From Candidatus Anammoxibacter sp. (lineage in GTDB: Bacteria > Planctomycetota > Brocadiia > Brocadiales > Anammoxibacteraceae): 64,000 bases of DNA. The position numbers and the translations under genes are program-made. Below are positions 46,862 through 56,911 of this stretch, in pieces. The stretch is taken from positions 1 to 64,000 of the forward strand of contig JAIQZO010000020.1 of the NCBI GenBank assembly GCA_021777055.1, written 5' to 3'. The notes under the pieces are model-generated. The model was not told the DNA's origin, ran no database searches, and saw only the letters and a program-made list of their open reading frames with translations. The stretch's first letter is position 1. Each line of letters begins with the position of its first letter.

Positions 46862-48061
46862 TCAATCAAAAACTCTATCTGTAAACTTCCGTTCACTTGG
46901 TTTTAAGTTATGTATATTTTGTTTACATTTGTATTTATCCCTAGAGAGTTTAATGGCCGCTTTTTTTGCGTTATCAAACATTATTTTGTACGACTCGCAA
47001 TAGGGATCTTTTCTTTGTAAACTATTGTACGTACTATATGCCCTTACAGGACACCCTCCGTGGCAAATAGCAAGATACTCGCATTCAACACAGTTTCCTG
47101 TCTTAATCATTTGGCTAGCTCTCTGTTTAAAACGGTCTCGAATGTTACTTTTCATGATTACTGACAAATCATCGGATTCCAATATATTACCAAATCGAAA
47201 TTCAGGGTAACTTGTAACCCAGCAATCACATTGAGAAACATTGCCATTTGGATCAATACAAAGAAACTGGTCTGAACAATTGGAACTCCATATACAAGAG
47301 CTACCACCATCGCGTCGGTCCATAAAGAAATCAATCAATTCTTTAAAAGGACTAAATGAAACACCCGAATTTAATCCTTCTTTTAACCAAATATCAAGTA
47401 ATTCAATGTAAAAATATCCTAGCTGCTCATTTTCTAATACCAATTGCGGATTAACCTTACTGTTAAATGGATTACCTGGAAATGGTGTATTAATTTGAAT
47501 GTTTTTCACTCCCACCTCTTCTACATAGTATGCGTAAAATGCAGATGCGTCCATTTTAAACGTTTCCGCATTTGGAATTGCAATTACATTAACAATGATT
47601 CCACTAAGTTTTGCTTCTGAAAATTTTTTCCTCCATTTATCATTAAAAAGGTTGGTGGTTCCTTTTTGAGTTTTTCTATACAAGTTAGGAAAGTCTAACG
47701 ATGAACTAATTTCATTATTAAACATATTTTCTATTACCTTATTCCATTTACGGTTATACCCTATCAAGTTAGTTTGTAAATGATTTATAATTGACAGCTT
47801 TTCTTTTTCGCATAATTGATTAATAATGCCTAATGCTCTCATATACCATTCTGGTTTCATTGTAAATACTTCACCGCCCTGCCAATAAATTGAAATGTTA
47901 GAAATATTTCTCGACATGGCATAGTTACAGAATTTTTTTAGAATTGCTTTAAAGCTCTCCAATGATAGAGTAGTATCTTTTTTGTTTTCAAAGCAGTACT
48001 CGCAGTTTGCATTACATTTTAATGTTGGTAATAAAATTAATGAAATGTGGTTAGTTGTCAA
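46862..48061 (-). CDS. Radical SAM/SPASM-domain enzyme, copy 3
   Basis: This 399-residue enzyme starts at TTG 48061 with GAGAGG upstream. CNANCEYC (Cys16, Cys20, Cys23) is the radical SAM cluster motif, and IYWQGGEVF is a GGE variant with Gln in place of the usual His. The SPASM region has CDCW, CVECEYLAICHGGC and PYCESYK. It is the first gene of the minus-strand operon with the B12 enzyme and the precursor-like protein. Close similarity to the enzyme at 42409-43572 shows a local duplication. The basic C-terminal tail of about 30 residues (RDKYKCKQNIHNLK) is not shared. Confidence 0.88.
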   Translation of the reverse strand: MTTNHISLILLPTLKCNANCEYCFENKKDTTLSLESFKAILKKFCNYAMSRNISNISIYWQGGEVFTMKPEWYMRALGIINQLCEKEKLSIINHLQTNLIGYNRKWNKVIENMFNNEISSSLDFPNLYRKTQKGTTNLFNDKWRKKFSEAKLSGIIVNVIAIPNAETFKMDASAFYAYYVEEVGVKNIQINTPFPGNPFNSKVNPQLVLENEQLGYFYIELLDIWLKEGLNSGVSFSPFKELIDFFMDRRDGGSSCIWSSNCSDQFLCIDPNGNVSQCDCWVTSYPEFRFGNILESDDLSVIMKSNIRDRFKQRASQMIKTGNCVECEYLAICHGGCPVRAYSTYNSLQRKDPYCESYKIMFDNAKKAAIKLSRDKYKCKQNIHNLKPSERKFTDRVFD

Positions 48062-48831
48062 AATTAGTTACCTCTCTTATCCTATAGCTTTGCAAACAAA
48101 GAAATGAATTAAAATTATTATAAATGGCAAATTGGATAATGCATATAATATCAACATCTTCGGCTAAGCTTCAAAATGCTTTCCTCCATTACATCTAAGC
48201 CTATTTTCCATGACCATAATGCTACACATGCTCTTATATATTCTATTCATACAATGGCTATAGGAGTATTACAGATGTTAAAAAAGCAAAGTATATAAAT
48301 TATTTCCAGTCGCAACCGCTACCAAGCTTTAGCAAAAGAATTACTTCACATGTGCTATTGTCTAAACAAGCTAATAACCTTTTAATTTGGAATTGACAAA
48401 ATCTTTTAGTGTTAATCTACCCTCTCCATGATTCTTAGTTTCCAAAATGAATCGCATTTAAGTTCTCCTCCCAATTAGTTTATGACAATTAGAAGTCATT
48501 CTGTGACAAGTTACTTTTATATAATAACTTGTTTATTTGTTTTACATTTTTATTCTTATATACTTTTTAGCCTTGGAAATAAATACAAAAATTATTTTAA
48601 CCTCTTTTTCTTGTCTTTTTATTAAGAGTGATCGAAATATTTCCTATTAATGGAATTTGACTAGTATGTTTTTTTCAGCAAATGACGAAAGCCTCACTAA
48701 ATAATCGAGTTTATTAAATTGTTATAGAAAAAGAGAAGTAAAACATATAAAATCCGACTTAATTATAATTAAATTTGTAAGAATCCGGGAGTTGAATACC
48801 CATTGCGACAACGCCTTCGCACATGAAAATA
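48062..48831. other. Intergenic space upstream of the radical SAM operon
   Basis: No gene was seen. The promoter for the minus-strand operon should lie in the first 200 bases. Confidence 0.4.
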
Positions 48832-48905
48832 TTATCTGTACTTAAGAGGACAAAACAGTTTAAACAGATCACTTTAAAAAATTGTTTATTCTAAAGTACA
48901 GATAA
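48832..48905 (+). promoter_or_regulatory. Long hairpin upstream of the beta-propeller gene
   Basis: Perfect 12-bp arms TTATCTGTACTT and AAGTACAGATAA enclose a 50-base AT-rich loop containing a second possible pairing (AAACAGTTT with AATTGTTT). It lies about 85 bases before the beta-propeller start and could be a structured leader or a small insertion. Confidence 0.5.
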
Positions 48906-49020
48906 AATCCTTATGTTAGCTATGTTCAGGAAACGTAAAAGTGGCATACCTAGAATTAACATTCTCAATCTGAAAGGAGAAAAAAAGTGATGAAAAAAAA
49001 TTCAAATCTTTAGAGGAAAA

Positions 49021-50415
49021 TTGCTTTTCCTAATGTTTGTATTTATTTACATAATTGTCATTAATACCATTTCAGTAACCGCACAAACTGTCATTGCAAC
49101 AATAGAACTAGGACCTACGTCTGGCAATGGGTCTATTGCAGTTGGCGTCAACCCTGAGACCAATCTCATCTATGTGGCTAATTCCTGCAGTAGTAATGTT
49201 ACAGTGATAGATGGAATTAGCAATGAGATTATCGATACGATTGAGATAGAAGACAATATAATAGATGAGAGCCGAAAAGGTATTTGTATTAACCCTGGGA
49301 CCAATATAATATATGTGGCTATTTCTACAAGCAGTAATGTAAGTGTAATAGACGGTTCCACAGATGATGTAATTGATACTATTAGTGCAGTTAATAGCAG
49401 TGAAATCGCAGTAAATCCAACAACTAACCTTATATATATCACAAATTCTGCTAATAATACTATCAGTGTAATAGACGGTTCGATAAATAAAGTCATTGAT
49501 ACTTTTAAAGTTGAAGGACCTCCAGGTAGAATCGACATCAATACTGCCACCAACCGGATATATATTGCCGATCATAGTGGCAATGTTAGTGTGGTAGACG
49601 GTTCAACGAATCAGGTTGTTGATTCCATTGTAATAGGAACGCATATACGAGGAATTGGCATCAATCCTGTGACCAACATAATATATGTCGCTAAATCTTT
49701 TGAGGATGATGACAATTTTACTTCTGAGGGTATAATAAATGTAATAGACGGTTCTACTAATGAAATCATCACCACAATTGATGTAGGTACTGTTGCAAAT
49801 TTATTTTTTGGACAAGAAGTAGGTAGAGTTAAGGTTAATCCTACAACTAATCATATATATGTAATTGAAGAAAGTTTCACGGATTTCTTTAGACTTCCGC
49901 AAGAACCTGAATCTTGTCCGGCGTTGCTTCCAGGAGAAGAGTTAATTAGAGATGTTAAGGTAATAGATGGTTCGACAAATAAACTCATCCATACTGATAG
50001 TTTGGGGGCTGAAATGGGGTTAGAAAGTATAGGAATTAGTGTTAATCCGGAGACCAATTTTATTTATGTTGCAAGTGGAATTACAGGTACCATATCGGTT
50101 ATTATGTATGAAAAAAGTGATATCAATTCACCAGTACTCACGACATTAACTGCAAATCAGACATTAGCGAGTAGCTCATTGCTTAGAAATGAGGTTATTA
50201 TTACGGCACTAGATCAGAACGGACAGCCACTTCCTGAAGTAACAGTCAATAGTTCTGCGAGAGGCAGTAGAACAACAGTTCATCCATCTTCTGCAACAAC
50301 AGATATTGATGGTACTGCAAGATTTAAGTTCAGGTTTGGATTTGTTACTAAAGATGGAAAGATTACATTTAGTGCAGATGGATTGACAGCAAGCATTATA
50401 CAGAAAAACAATTGA
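49021..50415 (+). CDS. Secreted YVTN-type beta-propeller protein with C-terminal Big-1 domain
   Basis: The 464-residue frame begins at TTG. Six to seven propeller blades of about 40 residues repeat the pattern VNPxTNxIYVANxxxxNVSVIDGSTNxVIDTI (residues about 20-360). A bacterial Ig-like (Big-1/invasin) domain of about 95 residues closes it (LTANQTLASS, DQNGQPLPEVTV, TDIDGTARFKF). It should be a surface or secreted binding protein. The real start is probably ATG 48990, behind AAAGGAG. From there an A8 tract (48993-49000) throws the frame to a stop after seven codons. With seven A, the frame would read MKKIQIFRGKLLFLM, a proper signal peptide, and join this frame. It is either a sequencing error, a mutation or a slippage switch. 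Confidence 0.82.
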   Translation: MLFLMFVFIYIIVINTISVTAQTVIATIELGPTSGNGSIAVGVNPETNLIYVANSCSSNVTVIDGISNEIIDTIEIEDNIIDESRKGICINPGTNIIYVAISTSSNVSVIDGSTDDVIDTISAVNSSEIAVNPTTNLIYITNSANNTISVIDGSINKVIDTFKVEGPPGRIDINTATNRIYIADHSGNVSVVDGSTNQVVDSIVIGTHIRGIGINPVTNIIYVAKSFEDDDNFTSEGIINVIDGSTNEIITTIDVGTVANLFFGQEVGRVKVNPTTNHIYVIEESFTDFFRLPQEPESCPALLPGEELIRDVKVIDGSTNKLIHTDSLGAEMGLESIGISVNPETNFIYVASGITGTISVIMYEKSDINSPVLTTLTANQTLASSSLLRNEVIITALDQNGQPLPEVTVNSSARGSRTTVHPSSATTDIDGTARFKFRFGFVTKDGKITFSADGLTASIIQKNN

Positions 50416-50579
50416 GAGAAGCAAACCTATTTATACATCAAGGGAATGGCGTCTTGGGGCATTCATTAAAAACATAAAAATAGACTACTCTAGTAAATTG
50501 GAGTTTTAAACTCCCACTTATCAAACATTGCGTATCTTTTTCGAATAAACGGCGTTCCAGTGACTTTTCCCATTTGCTT

Positions 50580-50692
50580 ACTAGTACAGCGTCAACGTTC
50601 TATTGACGGGTATGGTTTTTCAAGTTTTATTCCTTTATAAAAGACTTAAGACGAAATGCCTACCGCCAATGCAACGTAGACGTTGTACTAGT
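50580..50692. mobile_element. MITE-like element, ACTAGTAC family, copy 3 (compact)
   Basis: This 113-bp segment has terminal inverted repeats of about 27 bp (ACTAGTACAGCGTCAACGTT against ACTAGTACAACGTCTACGTT). It has no coding capacity. It is the least disturbed of the three copies. Confidence 0.7.
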
Positions 50693-50846
50693 AACCGTTG
50701 CCCTTCATAAATAGTTATTAACCTACCTTCCGAACACAGTTATTACATTTGAGACTTACATAAATAACACATGAAGAAATTATATTTAAATATGAACCAG
50801 CTAGAGTTAGAAGATGCAAGATTAACTGTTGGTTATTATAAGTTTG

Positions 50847-51000
50847 CTATGAATTAACTATAGTCAGATTGTAGTCAACTCTATCATAACAGTGGAGAAA
50901 GCACTGGAAAAGAGAGGGACGTCTCAAGTTGTAAGCCGCTTTGCCATATAAGGCAACTGTCATAAAAAACTCTAATTTAGACGCTTACAAAAACAACAAC
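50847..51000 (-). pseudogene. Integrase 3'-end relic A
   Basis: The minus strand reads YDRVDYNLTIVNS and then a stop. VDYNLT matches the last residues of the truncated integrase at 30249-30578 (ADYNLTTV). Upstream sequence is similar to relic B but out of frame. Only a short tail of the gene survives. Confidence 0.55.
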
Positions 51001-51235
51001 AATTGTTATGGTTATGATTGGGGGGCAAGAAGTTGTTGATTCGAATCATAGTTTTTAGGGTAACCATTCTGCCAGATTAAAAAAGCAATGTTTCTAAATC
51101 CGTTCTACTTTTTGTATAATCTCATATAAATTGGTGCAAACAGAGGCAAGACAAAATATAATGTAACCCTTTGTTTAATATTAAGTTATGCTATAATATA
51201 TAAATTGGTGTAAATTAGCACAAAACCCTACTTTT

Positions 51236-51281
51236 CGCGTTCGGGACGCCGAGGTCACAGGTTCAAATCCAGTCGGCCCAA
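51236..51281 (+). other. tRNA-Pro-like 3' fragment
   Basis: The anticodon-loop-like TTCGGGA is followed by CGCCG, AGGTC, a T-arm ACAGG-TTCAAAT-CCAGT and an acceptor-like CGGCCCAA. The loop fits tRNA-Pro with anticodon CGG, but the 5' half is missing and the T stem has a mismatch. It is probably a decayed att site linked to the integrase relics on both sides. Confidence 0.45.
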
Positions 51282-51443
51282 CTTTAATTAAAGTAAGCAG
51301 AATATCCATCAGGAAAAAACAGAAATTATCTGAATTTGTAAAGCTATCTAATATTCTGTTACGAGGACAAAAGTGAAGAAAACAACCGAAGTAAATTTTA
51401 TTTTACCACCAATCAAAGACATCTATAGTTGCAAATCAATTCT

Positions 51444-51600
51444 TTAGTGATAATATACTGTAGTCAAATTGTAGTCAACTTCATCGTAAATGTGGGGAAA
51501 CCACAGGAATAGACAGGAAAACATTATAAATTATAAGTTGTTTTTTGATAAGCAGTAACAGTCATAACAGACACCAAATCAGACAGTTACAAAAACAATA
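51444..51600 (-). pseudogene. Integrase 3'-end relic B
   Basis: The minus strand reads FPHIYDEVDYNLTTVYYH and then a stop, matching the integrase tail ADYNLTTV at 30249. The DNA is also similar to relic A over about 150 bases, so two related integrase genes once ended here. Confidence 0.6.
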
Positions 51601-52179
51601 AAAATAGGGCTGATTATGTTTCCGAGTCATATTCATTCCTAAATAACTCCAACTACATATCAAAGGCAAAATCTTAAAGAGCCTAAATAAATAAAATATA
51701 AAATAAATCGCAGTGAAAAGTGTTTTCTGTTTCATCCTTGTTTCATTTGAAACGTAAGGCAGACTAATGATCTTAATAATTTCTGGAAATTATTTGAACT
51801 AACGTTTTTCTATACCCCAAGGGTGGTTATTTAATATTGCCTTGGGAAACAATGTTAATTCTTTCTGCCCTGTAAGGTCAATCTGAAATCGCAATCCAAA
51901 AGGATATACCTTCCTGCGTTCAGCCCCCCCCTACATTATTTCAATTTCAAATTTCCGATTACTTTACGAACAGTTTCTATCTTTTGTTAATTAAACTCTA
52001 AAATTAGTGGCTTGTGTTATACCAATATTTGTTGTTATTTACTGGTATGGATAAAAATTGAATATTTTAATATAATGTAAAAATGTAATTTCCTCTTTGG
52101 ATAATTAGTTAGAAAAAATCTGAATTAAATCTGCGTATAAATTTGAGTTTACGTAAAAATTTTTTAAAAGGGAAATAAT
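51601..52179. other. Intergenic space before the fumarase gene
   Basis: No gene or strong repeat was seen in 579 bp. It should contain the fumarase promoter. Confidence 0.4.
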
Positions 52180-53787
52180 ATGGGAGAATTCATATATCAG
52201 GAGATGTTTCCTCTGGGTAAAGATTCAACCGAATATCATTTATTATCAAATGAACACATCTCAATAAAACAATTTGAAAATCATGATATTGTTTCTGTTG
52301 GTTATGAAGCCCTTGCCTTGCTTTCTGAACAAGCCTTTAAAGACGTCTCTCATCTGTTACGGTCTAAGCATTTACAGTCGCTCGCAAATATCTTAAAAGA
52401 TCCTGAAAGTTCTGATAACGATAAATATGTGGCAATAGAACTGTTGAAGAATGCCGTTATTGCTTCGGATGGAGTGTTTCCCATGTGTCAGGATACTGGA
52501 ACGGCAATAATTATGGGTAAAAAAGGTAGCCAGATATGGACAGGTTGCTCAGATGAAGAGGCTATCTCCCTTGGGGTATTTAATGCGTATAAGAAAAACA
52601 ATCTCCGATATTCACAGAATGCGCCCATTACAATGTATGAAGAGATGAATACGGGGAGTAATTTACCTGCGCAAATTGATTTGGTTGCAACACAAGGGGA
52701 TGAATATAAGTTTTTGTTCATAGCAAAAGGCGGCGGGTCTGCAAACAAAACCTATCTTTATCAGGAGACAAAGGCCATACTGGAACCTAAGAAATTAATG
52801 AACTTTATCGAAGAGAAGATGAAGACATTGGGGACTGCGGCATGCCCTCCGTACCACCTTGCTATTGTTATTGGAGGTCTGTCGGCAGAGATGAACCTTA
52901 AGACTGTAAAACTTGCTTCTGCGGGTTATCTGGATCATCTTCCTTTAAAAGGTTCTCCGCCAGGCAATGCCTTTAGAGATTTGGAGACAGAAGGCAAGGC
53001 ATTGGAGATTTCGCAGAAAATAGGAATTGGGGCGCAATTCGGAGGGAAATACTTTTGCCATGATGTTAAGGTTATAAGATTACCTAGACATGGGGCATCA
53101 TGTCCGGTTGGGATTGGTGTAAGCTGTAGTGCCGATCGCAATATAAAGGCGAAGATTAACAGGGATGGCATATTCCTGGAAAAGCTTGAGTCGGACCCGG
53201 TAAAATACCTGCCGCAAGTTAGTTCGTTATCAAAAGAATCAGTTTCTGTGGATTTAAATAAACCAATGAATGAGATTCTTTCTATCCTTGATAAATATCC
53301 TATTGCTACCCGGTTATCCCTAACAGGTAACATTATAGTTGCCAGGGATATTGCACACGCGAAACTTAAAGAGCGTATTGACAAGGGGGAAGATCTTCCT
53401 GAGTATTTCAAAAACCATATAGTATACTACGCCGGGCCGGCAAAGACACCAGAAGGATATGCATCAGGTTCATTTGGGCCAACCACAGCGGGCAGAATGG
53501 ATCCATATGTGCCGGTTTTTCAGAACATTGGAGGTTCAATGGTTATGCTGGCGAAAGGTAACCGCACAAAGACAGTGGTTGATGCATGCAAGAAATACGG
53601 AGGATTCTACCTGGGATCTATTGGAGGACCTGCTGCCAGGTTGGGTAAAGAGTGTATAACGAAAATAGAAACGTTGGAGTATAGCGAGCTTGGGATGGAA
53701 GCGGTCTTTATGATAACCGTAAAAGATTTTCCTGCATTTATTATTATTGATAATAAAGGTAACGACTTCTTTTCTAATCTATTATAG
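52180..53787 (+). CDS. Class I (Fe-S) fumarate hydratase
   Basis: This 535-residue enzyme has the class I fumarase layout. The N-terminal alpha domain carries the cluster ligand Cys103 in [10 protein letters not shown], followed by [16 protein letters not shown]. The other two expected cluster cysteines lie in [16 protein letters not shown] and [13 protein letters not shown]. The C-terminal beta domain has [12 protein letters not shown] and [11 protein letters not shown]. Both domains are in one chain, as in FumA/FumB. It interconverts fumarate and malate in the citric-acid or reductive branch and uses an oxygen-sensitive 4Fe-4S cluster, fitting anaerobic life. A tartrate dehydratase activity cannot be excluded. 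A good AAGGGA site precedes ATG 52180, and a terminator follows, so it is monocistronic. Confidence 0.93.
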   Translation: MGEFIYQEMFPLGKDSTEYHLLSNEHISIKQFENHDIVSVGYEALALLSEQAFKDVSHLLRSKHLQSLANILKDPESSDNDKYVAIELLKNAVIASDGVFPMCQDTGTAIIMGKKGSQIWTGCSDEEAISLGVFNAYKKNNLRYSQNAPITMYEEMNTGSNLPAQIDLVATQGDEYKFLFIAKGGGSANKTYLYQETKAILEPKKLMNFIEEKMKTLGTAACPPYHLAIVIGGLSAEMNLKTVKLASAGYLDHLPLKGSPPGNAFRDLETEGKALEISQKIGIGAQFGGKYFCHDVKVIRLPRHGASCPVGIGVSCSADRNIKAKINRDGIFLEKLESDPVKYLPQVSSLSKESVSVDLNKPMNEILSILDKYPIATRLSLTGNIIVARDIAHAKLKERIDKGEDLPEYFKNHIVYYAGPAKTPEGYASGSFGPTTAGRMDPYVPVFQNIGGSMVMLAKGNRTKTVVDACKKYGGFYLGSIGGPAARLGKECITKIETLEYSELGMEAVFMITVKDFPAFIIIDNKGNDFFSNLL

Positions 53788-53822
53788 TATGTTGAAATGG
53801 GGTAATTCGGCGTATATCATTT

Positions 53823-53860
53823 AGGGAAGTGCATGTGCTATTTATTACATGCTTTTTCCT
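53823..53860 (+). terminator. Rho-independent terminator after the fumarase gene
   Basis: GCATGT pairs with ACATGC, extended by GGGAA/TTCC, and is followed by five T. It ends just before the ribosome site of the next gene. Confidence 0.7.
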
Positions 53861-53880
53861 AAGTTGGAGGACGGAATCGG

Positions 53881-55431
53881 TTGAACGAATCTGATGCACA
53901 GAAGGTATTGTTTGTTAAGGAAATTGAAGAAGGTGATCCCACCGGTAAAGTTTTACCAAGGGCAGAACGGCTGGTGGCGACAAGCAAAGCGCGCCCCCCC
54001 GAACCGCGGATTTCTGATAATAAACCAGAGTATGATCAAGCTAATGTGGAAAGCTTTTTTGTTAGGCGGGCAGAGTTGCTTATCCAAACATTAAAGGATT
54101 TTCATCCGGAAGCTCGAATTGATATAAATCCTGTGCAATGGAAACGGTGGATTACAACGCTGTTGGGCATCCTTGCCTTTTTTTTGGGTTTTATTGCCAA
54201 TGAGTTTGATTCTGGTAAAAGGCTGAATCTGCTGGCTTTTCCCATTACGATTATGCTCCTTTGGAGCTTTGTTGTATATGGGGTTAATGGATTTGTCTAT
54301 ATCAGAAGAAGGTTTATGAATAGCCCTGTAGAAGGTAGTAATAACTCAATAATTAAAACTCTGTTAAGTCAAGCAGTCAGGATATTAAGAAAGGATATTG
54401 CTCCACCAACTGATTGGGGTTATACACTAAATAGCTGTTTGCTGAACTTCTATCATAAATGGTTGCAGTTTTCAACGGAGATATACAAAAATCACGCAAC
54501 AAGAGTGATGCACATATGTTCAGTATTATTTGTTTTGGGTGTAATTGGAGGTATGTATTTAAGGGGTTTGGAGACAGAATACAATGCCGGATGGGAGAGT
54601 ACGTTTTTAAGGCCGGAGTCCGTGCTTTGGTTTTTGCGTATTGTATTGGGGCCTGCATCAATAATTACAGGGATAAAGTTACCGGCATTGGAAGAAGTAG
54701 AGGCAATTCATTGGGGTGATGGAATAATAGGGGAAAACGCTGCAATATGGATTCATCTTTTTGCCACAACATCAATTCTATTCATCATCATACCAAGGTG
54801 TTTTCTTGCGTTTAATGCGCTTAAAAGAGAGATGTATCTACGTGCGAACTTCCCAGTTTCAGTTGAAAATGATCCCTATTTTAAAAAAATGCTAAAGGTA
54901 AGGCATGATAAAAAAGAGCAGGTTTGTGTAGTTCCATACTCCATAGAGCTTTCTGATCGGCAAACTGATGTATTACGATCTTTGATTGCAGAAGTATATG
55001 GCGATAAGACGGAGATTGAATTTCACGAAATAGTTCCGTATGGTGGAGAAGATGAGTTTTTGGATGGGGTTGTTACCAGTGAAGAGACATCGGCTGCATG
55101 TTTGTTTATTATTTTCAATATATCTTCTGTCCCGGAAGATGAAATTCATGGTCTATTGATTAATAGATTAGAAAATATATTTACACATAGTGATTCAACA
55201 AGGCCGCTAGTTGTTGTAATTGATGAATCTCATTTCACGTTTAGATTTTCCAATCAGTCAGATGTTAAAGAGAGACTTCGTTTACGCAGGGAGGTATGGA
55301 GACGAAAGACCACGGGCCAAAAGATAAGACCTCTTTTTATAAATCTTCATAATCCGGATATTGATCTATGGCAGGAAAATATTTGTGATGCCCTTAATTC
55401 TTTAAATAATAAGGCCGATAATCATGGTTGA
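53881..55431 (+). CDS. DUF2868-domain membrane protein
   Basis: This 516-residue protein starts at TTG 53881, with GGAGG about 11 bases upstream. It has about four to five membrane helices: near residues 96-115 (WITTLLGILAFFLGFIAN), 122-145, 205-225 and 285-310. A soluble C-terminal half (350-516) follows, with an alternating strand and helix pattern. The layout and its coupling to a DUF3482 GTPase identify the DUF2868 family, which is always found with that partner. The function is not known; a membrane anchor for the GTPase is a reasonable inference. The last codons overlap the GTPase gene by 8 bp. Confidence 0.85.
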   Translation: MNESDAQKVLFVKEIEEGDPTGKVLPRAERLVATSKARPPEPRISDNKPEYDQANVESFFVRRAELLIQTLKDFHPEARIDINPVQWKRWITTLLGILAFFLGFIANEFDSGKRLNLLAFPITIMLLWSFVVYGVNGFVYIRRRFMNSPVEGSNNSIIKTLLSQAVRILRKDIAPPTDWGYTLNSCLLNFYHKWLQFSTEIYKNHATRVMHICSVLFVLGVIGGMYLRGLETEYNAGWESTFLRPESVLWFLRIVLGPASIITGIKLPALEEVEAIHWGDGIIGENAAIWIHLFATTSILFIIIPRCFLAFNALKREMYLRANFPVSVENDPYFKKMLKVRHDKKEQVCVVPYSIELSDRQTDVLRSLIAEVYGDKTEIEFHEIVPYGGEDEFLDGVVTSEETSAACLFIIFNISSVPEDEIHGLLINRLENIFTHSDSTRPLVVVIDESHFTFRFSNQSDVKERLRLRREVWRRKTTGQKIRPLFINLHNPDIDLWQENICDALNSLNNKADNHG

Positions 55432-56887
55432 TGAGAAAAAAACAGTTTCGCTAAGCCTTATATCACACACAAATGTAGGAAAGACAACCCTTGCAAGGAC
55501 TTTGCTTAGAAAGGACATTGGTGATGTGCGCGATGATACACATGTTACAGACACAAACGAAGTCCATGTTATGCTTAGGACTGAAGAGGGTCATGTGTTG
55601 GAGCTCTGGGACACGCCGGGGTTTGGAAATTCCGCTCGTTTGCTTAACAAACTGAAAGATATACCTAGACCGACTGGATGGTTCCTTGAAGAGGCTTGGG
55701 ATAGGTTCAAAGATAAGACCCAATGGTGTAATCAACAGGCTATTCGGAATGTGCGTGAAAATGCAGATGTTGTACTATACCTTGTTAACGCGGCAGAAGA
55801 CCCTGCTGAGGCAGGCTATGTGGATTGCGAGATGCAGATCTTGGAGTGGCTGAGCAAACCAGTTATTGTTCTTCTTAATCAGATTGGGCCTCCCCGTGAA
55901 GCAGAAATTGAAGAGGAGGAGGAAAAACTGTGGGAAGCTAAGCTGCAGAGGTTTGAAGTGGTTAAGTTTGTCATGAGTTTGGATGCCTTTGCTCGTTGCT
56001 GGGTTCAGGAAGAGCAGCTAATGAGAGCGATTGAAGGAGTGCTCTCTTTTGCAAAGCGCAAACCATTCAAAAAGATGTGGGAGATCTGGAATGCTAACAA
56101 CATTGCGGTATTTGAACGGTCAGTCTCCGTTTTGTCTAGTCATCTTGCCTTTGGATGTTGTGATAGAGAGCCGTTATCCCAACAGAAGATCCTGGAACTG
56201 ATTCAACCGAAACTGAAATTTCCAGCAATTTCGGTTGAAGGTCGAAAAGAACGGACGGCGGCAATGGAGAGATTAGCGGAAAGAATGCAGTGCAGTATAA
56301 AGGAATCACTGGATGAGCTGATAAAATTGCATCAGCTTGAAGGTCGCGCGGCAACTGAGATCTTAAAAAGAATGTCATCTGATTTTTCATCTAATAAACC
56401 GGTTAATGAAGGTATTTCTGCTGTTATTGGTGGATTTATTACCGGAGCGGTTAGTGGAGTTGGCGCAGACTTTATGTCCGGCGGGTTAACGTTTGGAGGC
56501 GGCGCGGTCTTTGGAGGTATCTTTGGAGCGGTGGGCGCCACCGGATTGGCCAGGGGTTATAATCTTATACGGGGGGACAAGAGTCCGTGTATGCGATGGT
56601 CGTTGCCGTTGCTTAAAAAGATATTTCAGTCCGCATTGCTCCGATATCTTGCGGTCTCACATTTTGGCAGGGGGCGAGGCGAGTATACTGAAAGTGAATA
56701 TCCTGAATTTTGGAAAGCAAGGATTAAACAGATAACAGAGACACATCAAAGTGAAATAAAATCTCTATGGGAAACATGTAAACGTGAGACAAATGTATCA
56801 AAGTTAGAACCTCGTTTTGAAAAGCTTTTATCTAACATAATACGACAGTTATTAAGTGAGTTTTACACAGATGTTAAACCTTTTTAA
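55424..56887 (+). CDS. GTPase with DUF3482 domain
   Basis: In this 487-residue protein the N-terminal half is a P-loop GTPase of the Era/TrmE type: G1 SHTNVGKTT at 14-22, G3 DTPGFG at 63-68 and a G4-like LLNQIGPP near 155. The C-terminal DUF3482 part contains a Gly-rich hydrophobic region (about 328-385: GGFITGAVSGVGADF, FGGGAVFGGIFGAVG) that could insert in or touch a membrane. Translational coupling to the DUF2868 gene indicates a complex of the two products. Proposed roles in membrane remodelling or stress are speculative. Confidence 0.88.
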   Translation: MVDEKKTVSLSLISHTNVGKTTLARTLLRKDIGDVRDDTHVTDTNEVHVMLRTEEGHVLELWDTPGFGNSARLLNKLKDIPRPTGWFLEEAWDRFKDKTQWCNQQAIRNVRENADVVLYLVNAAEDPAEAGYVDCEMQILEWLSKPVIVLLNQIGPPREAEIEEEEEKLWEAKLQRFEVVKFVMSLDAFARCWVQEEQLMRAIEGVLSFAKRKPFKKMWEIWNANNIAVFERSVSVLSSHLAFGCCDREPLSQQKILELIQPKLKFPAISVEGRKERTAAMERLAERMQCSIKESLDELIKLHQLEGRAATEILKRMSSDFSSNKPVNEGISAVIGGFITGAVSGVGADFMSGGLTFGGGAVFGGIFGAVGATGLARGYNLIRGDKSPCMRWSLPLLKKIFQSALLRYLAVSHFGRGRGEYTESEYPEFWKARIKQITETHQSEIKSLWETCKRETNVSKLEPRFEKLLSNIIRQLLSEFYTDVKPF

Positions 56888-56911
56888 CAATAACTTATAT
56901 AAGAGATTAAT

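Noticed and set aside
49108-49575. Long minus-strand frames opposite the beta-propeller gene
   Set aside because: They are shadows caused by the repeated blades on the plus strand; codon pattern and repeats belong to the plus-strand protein.
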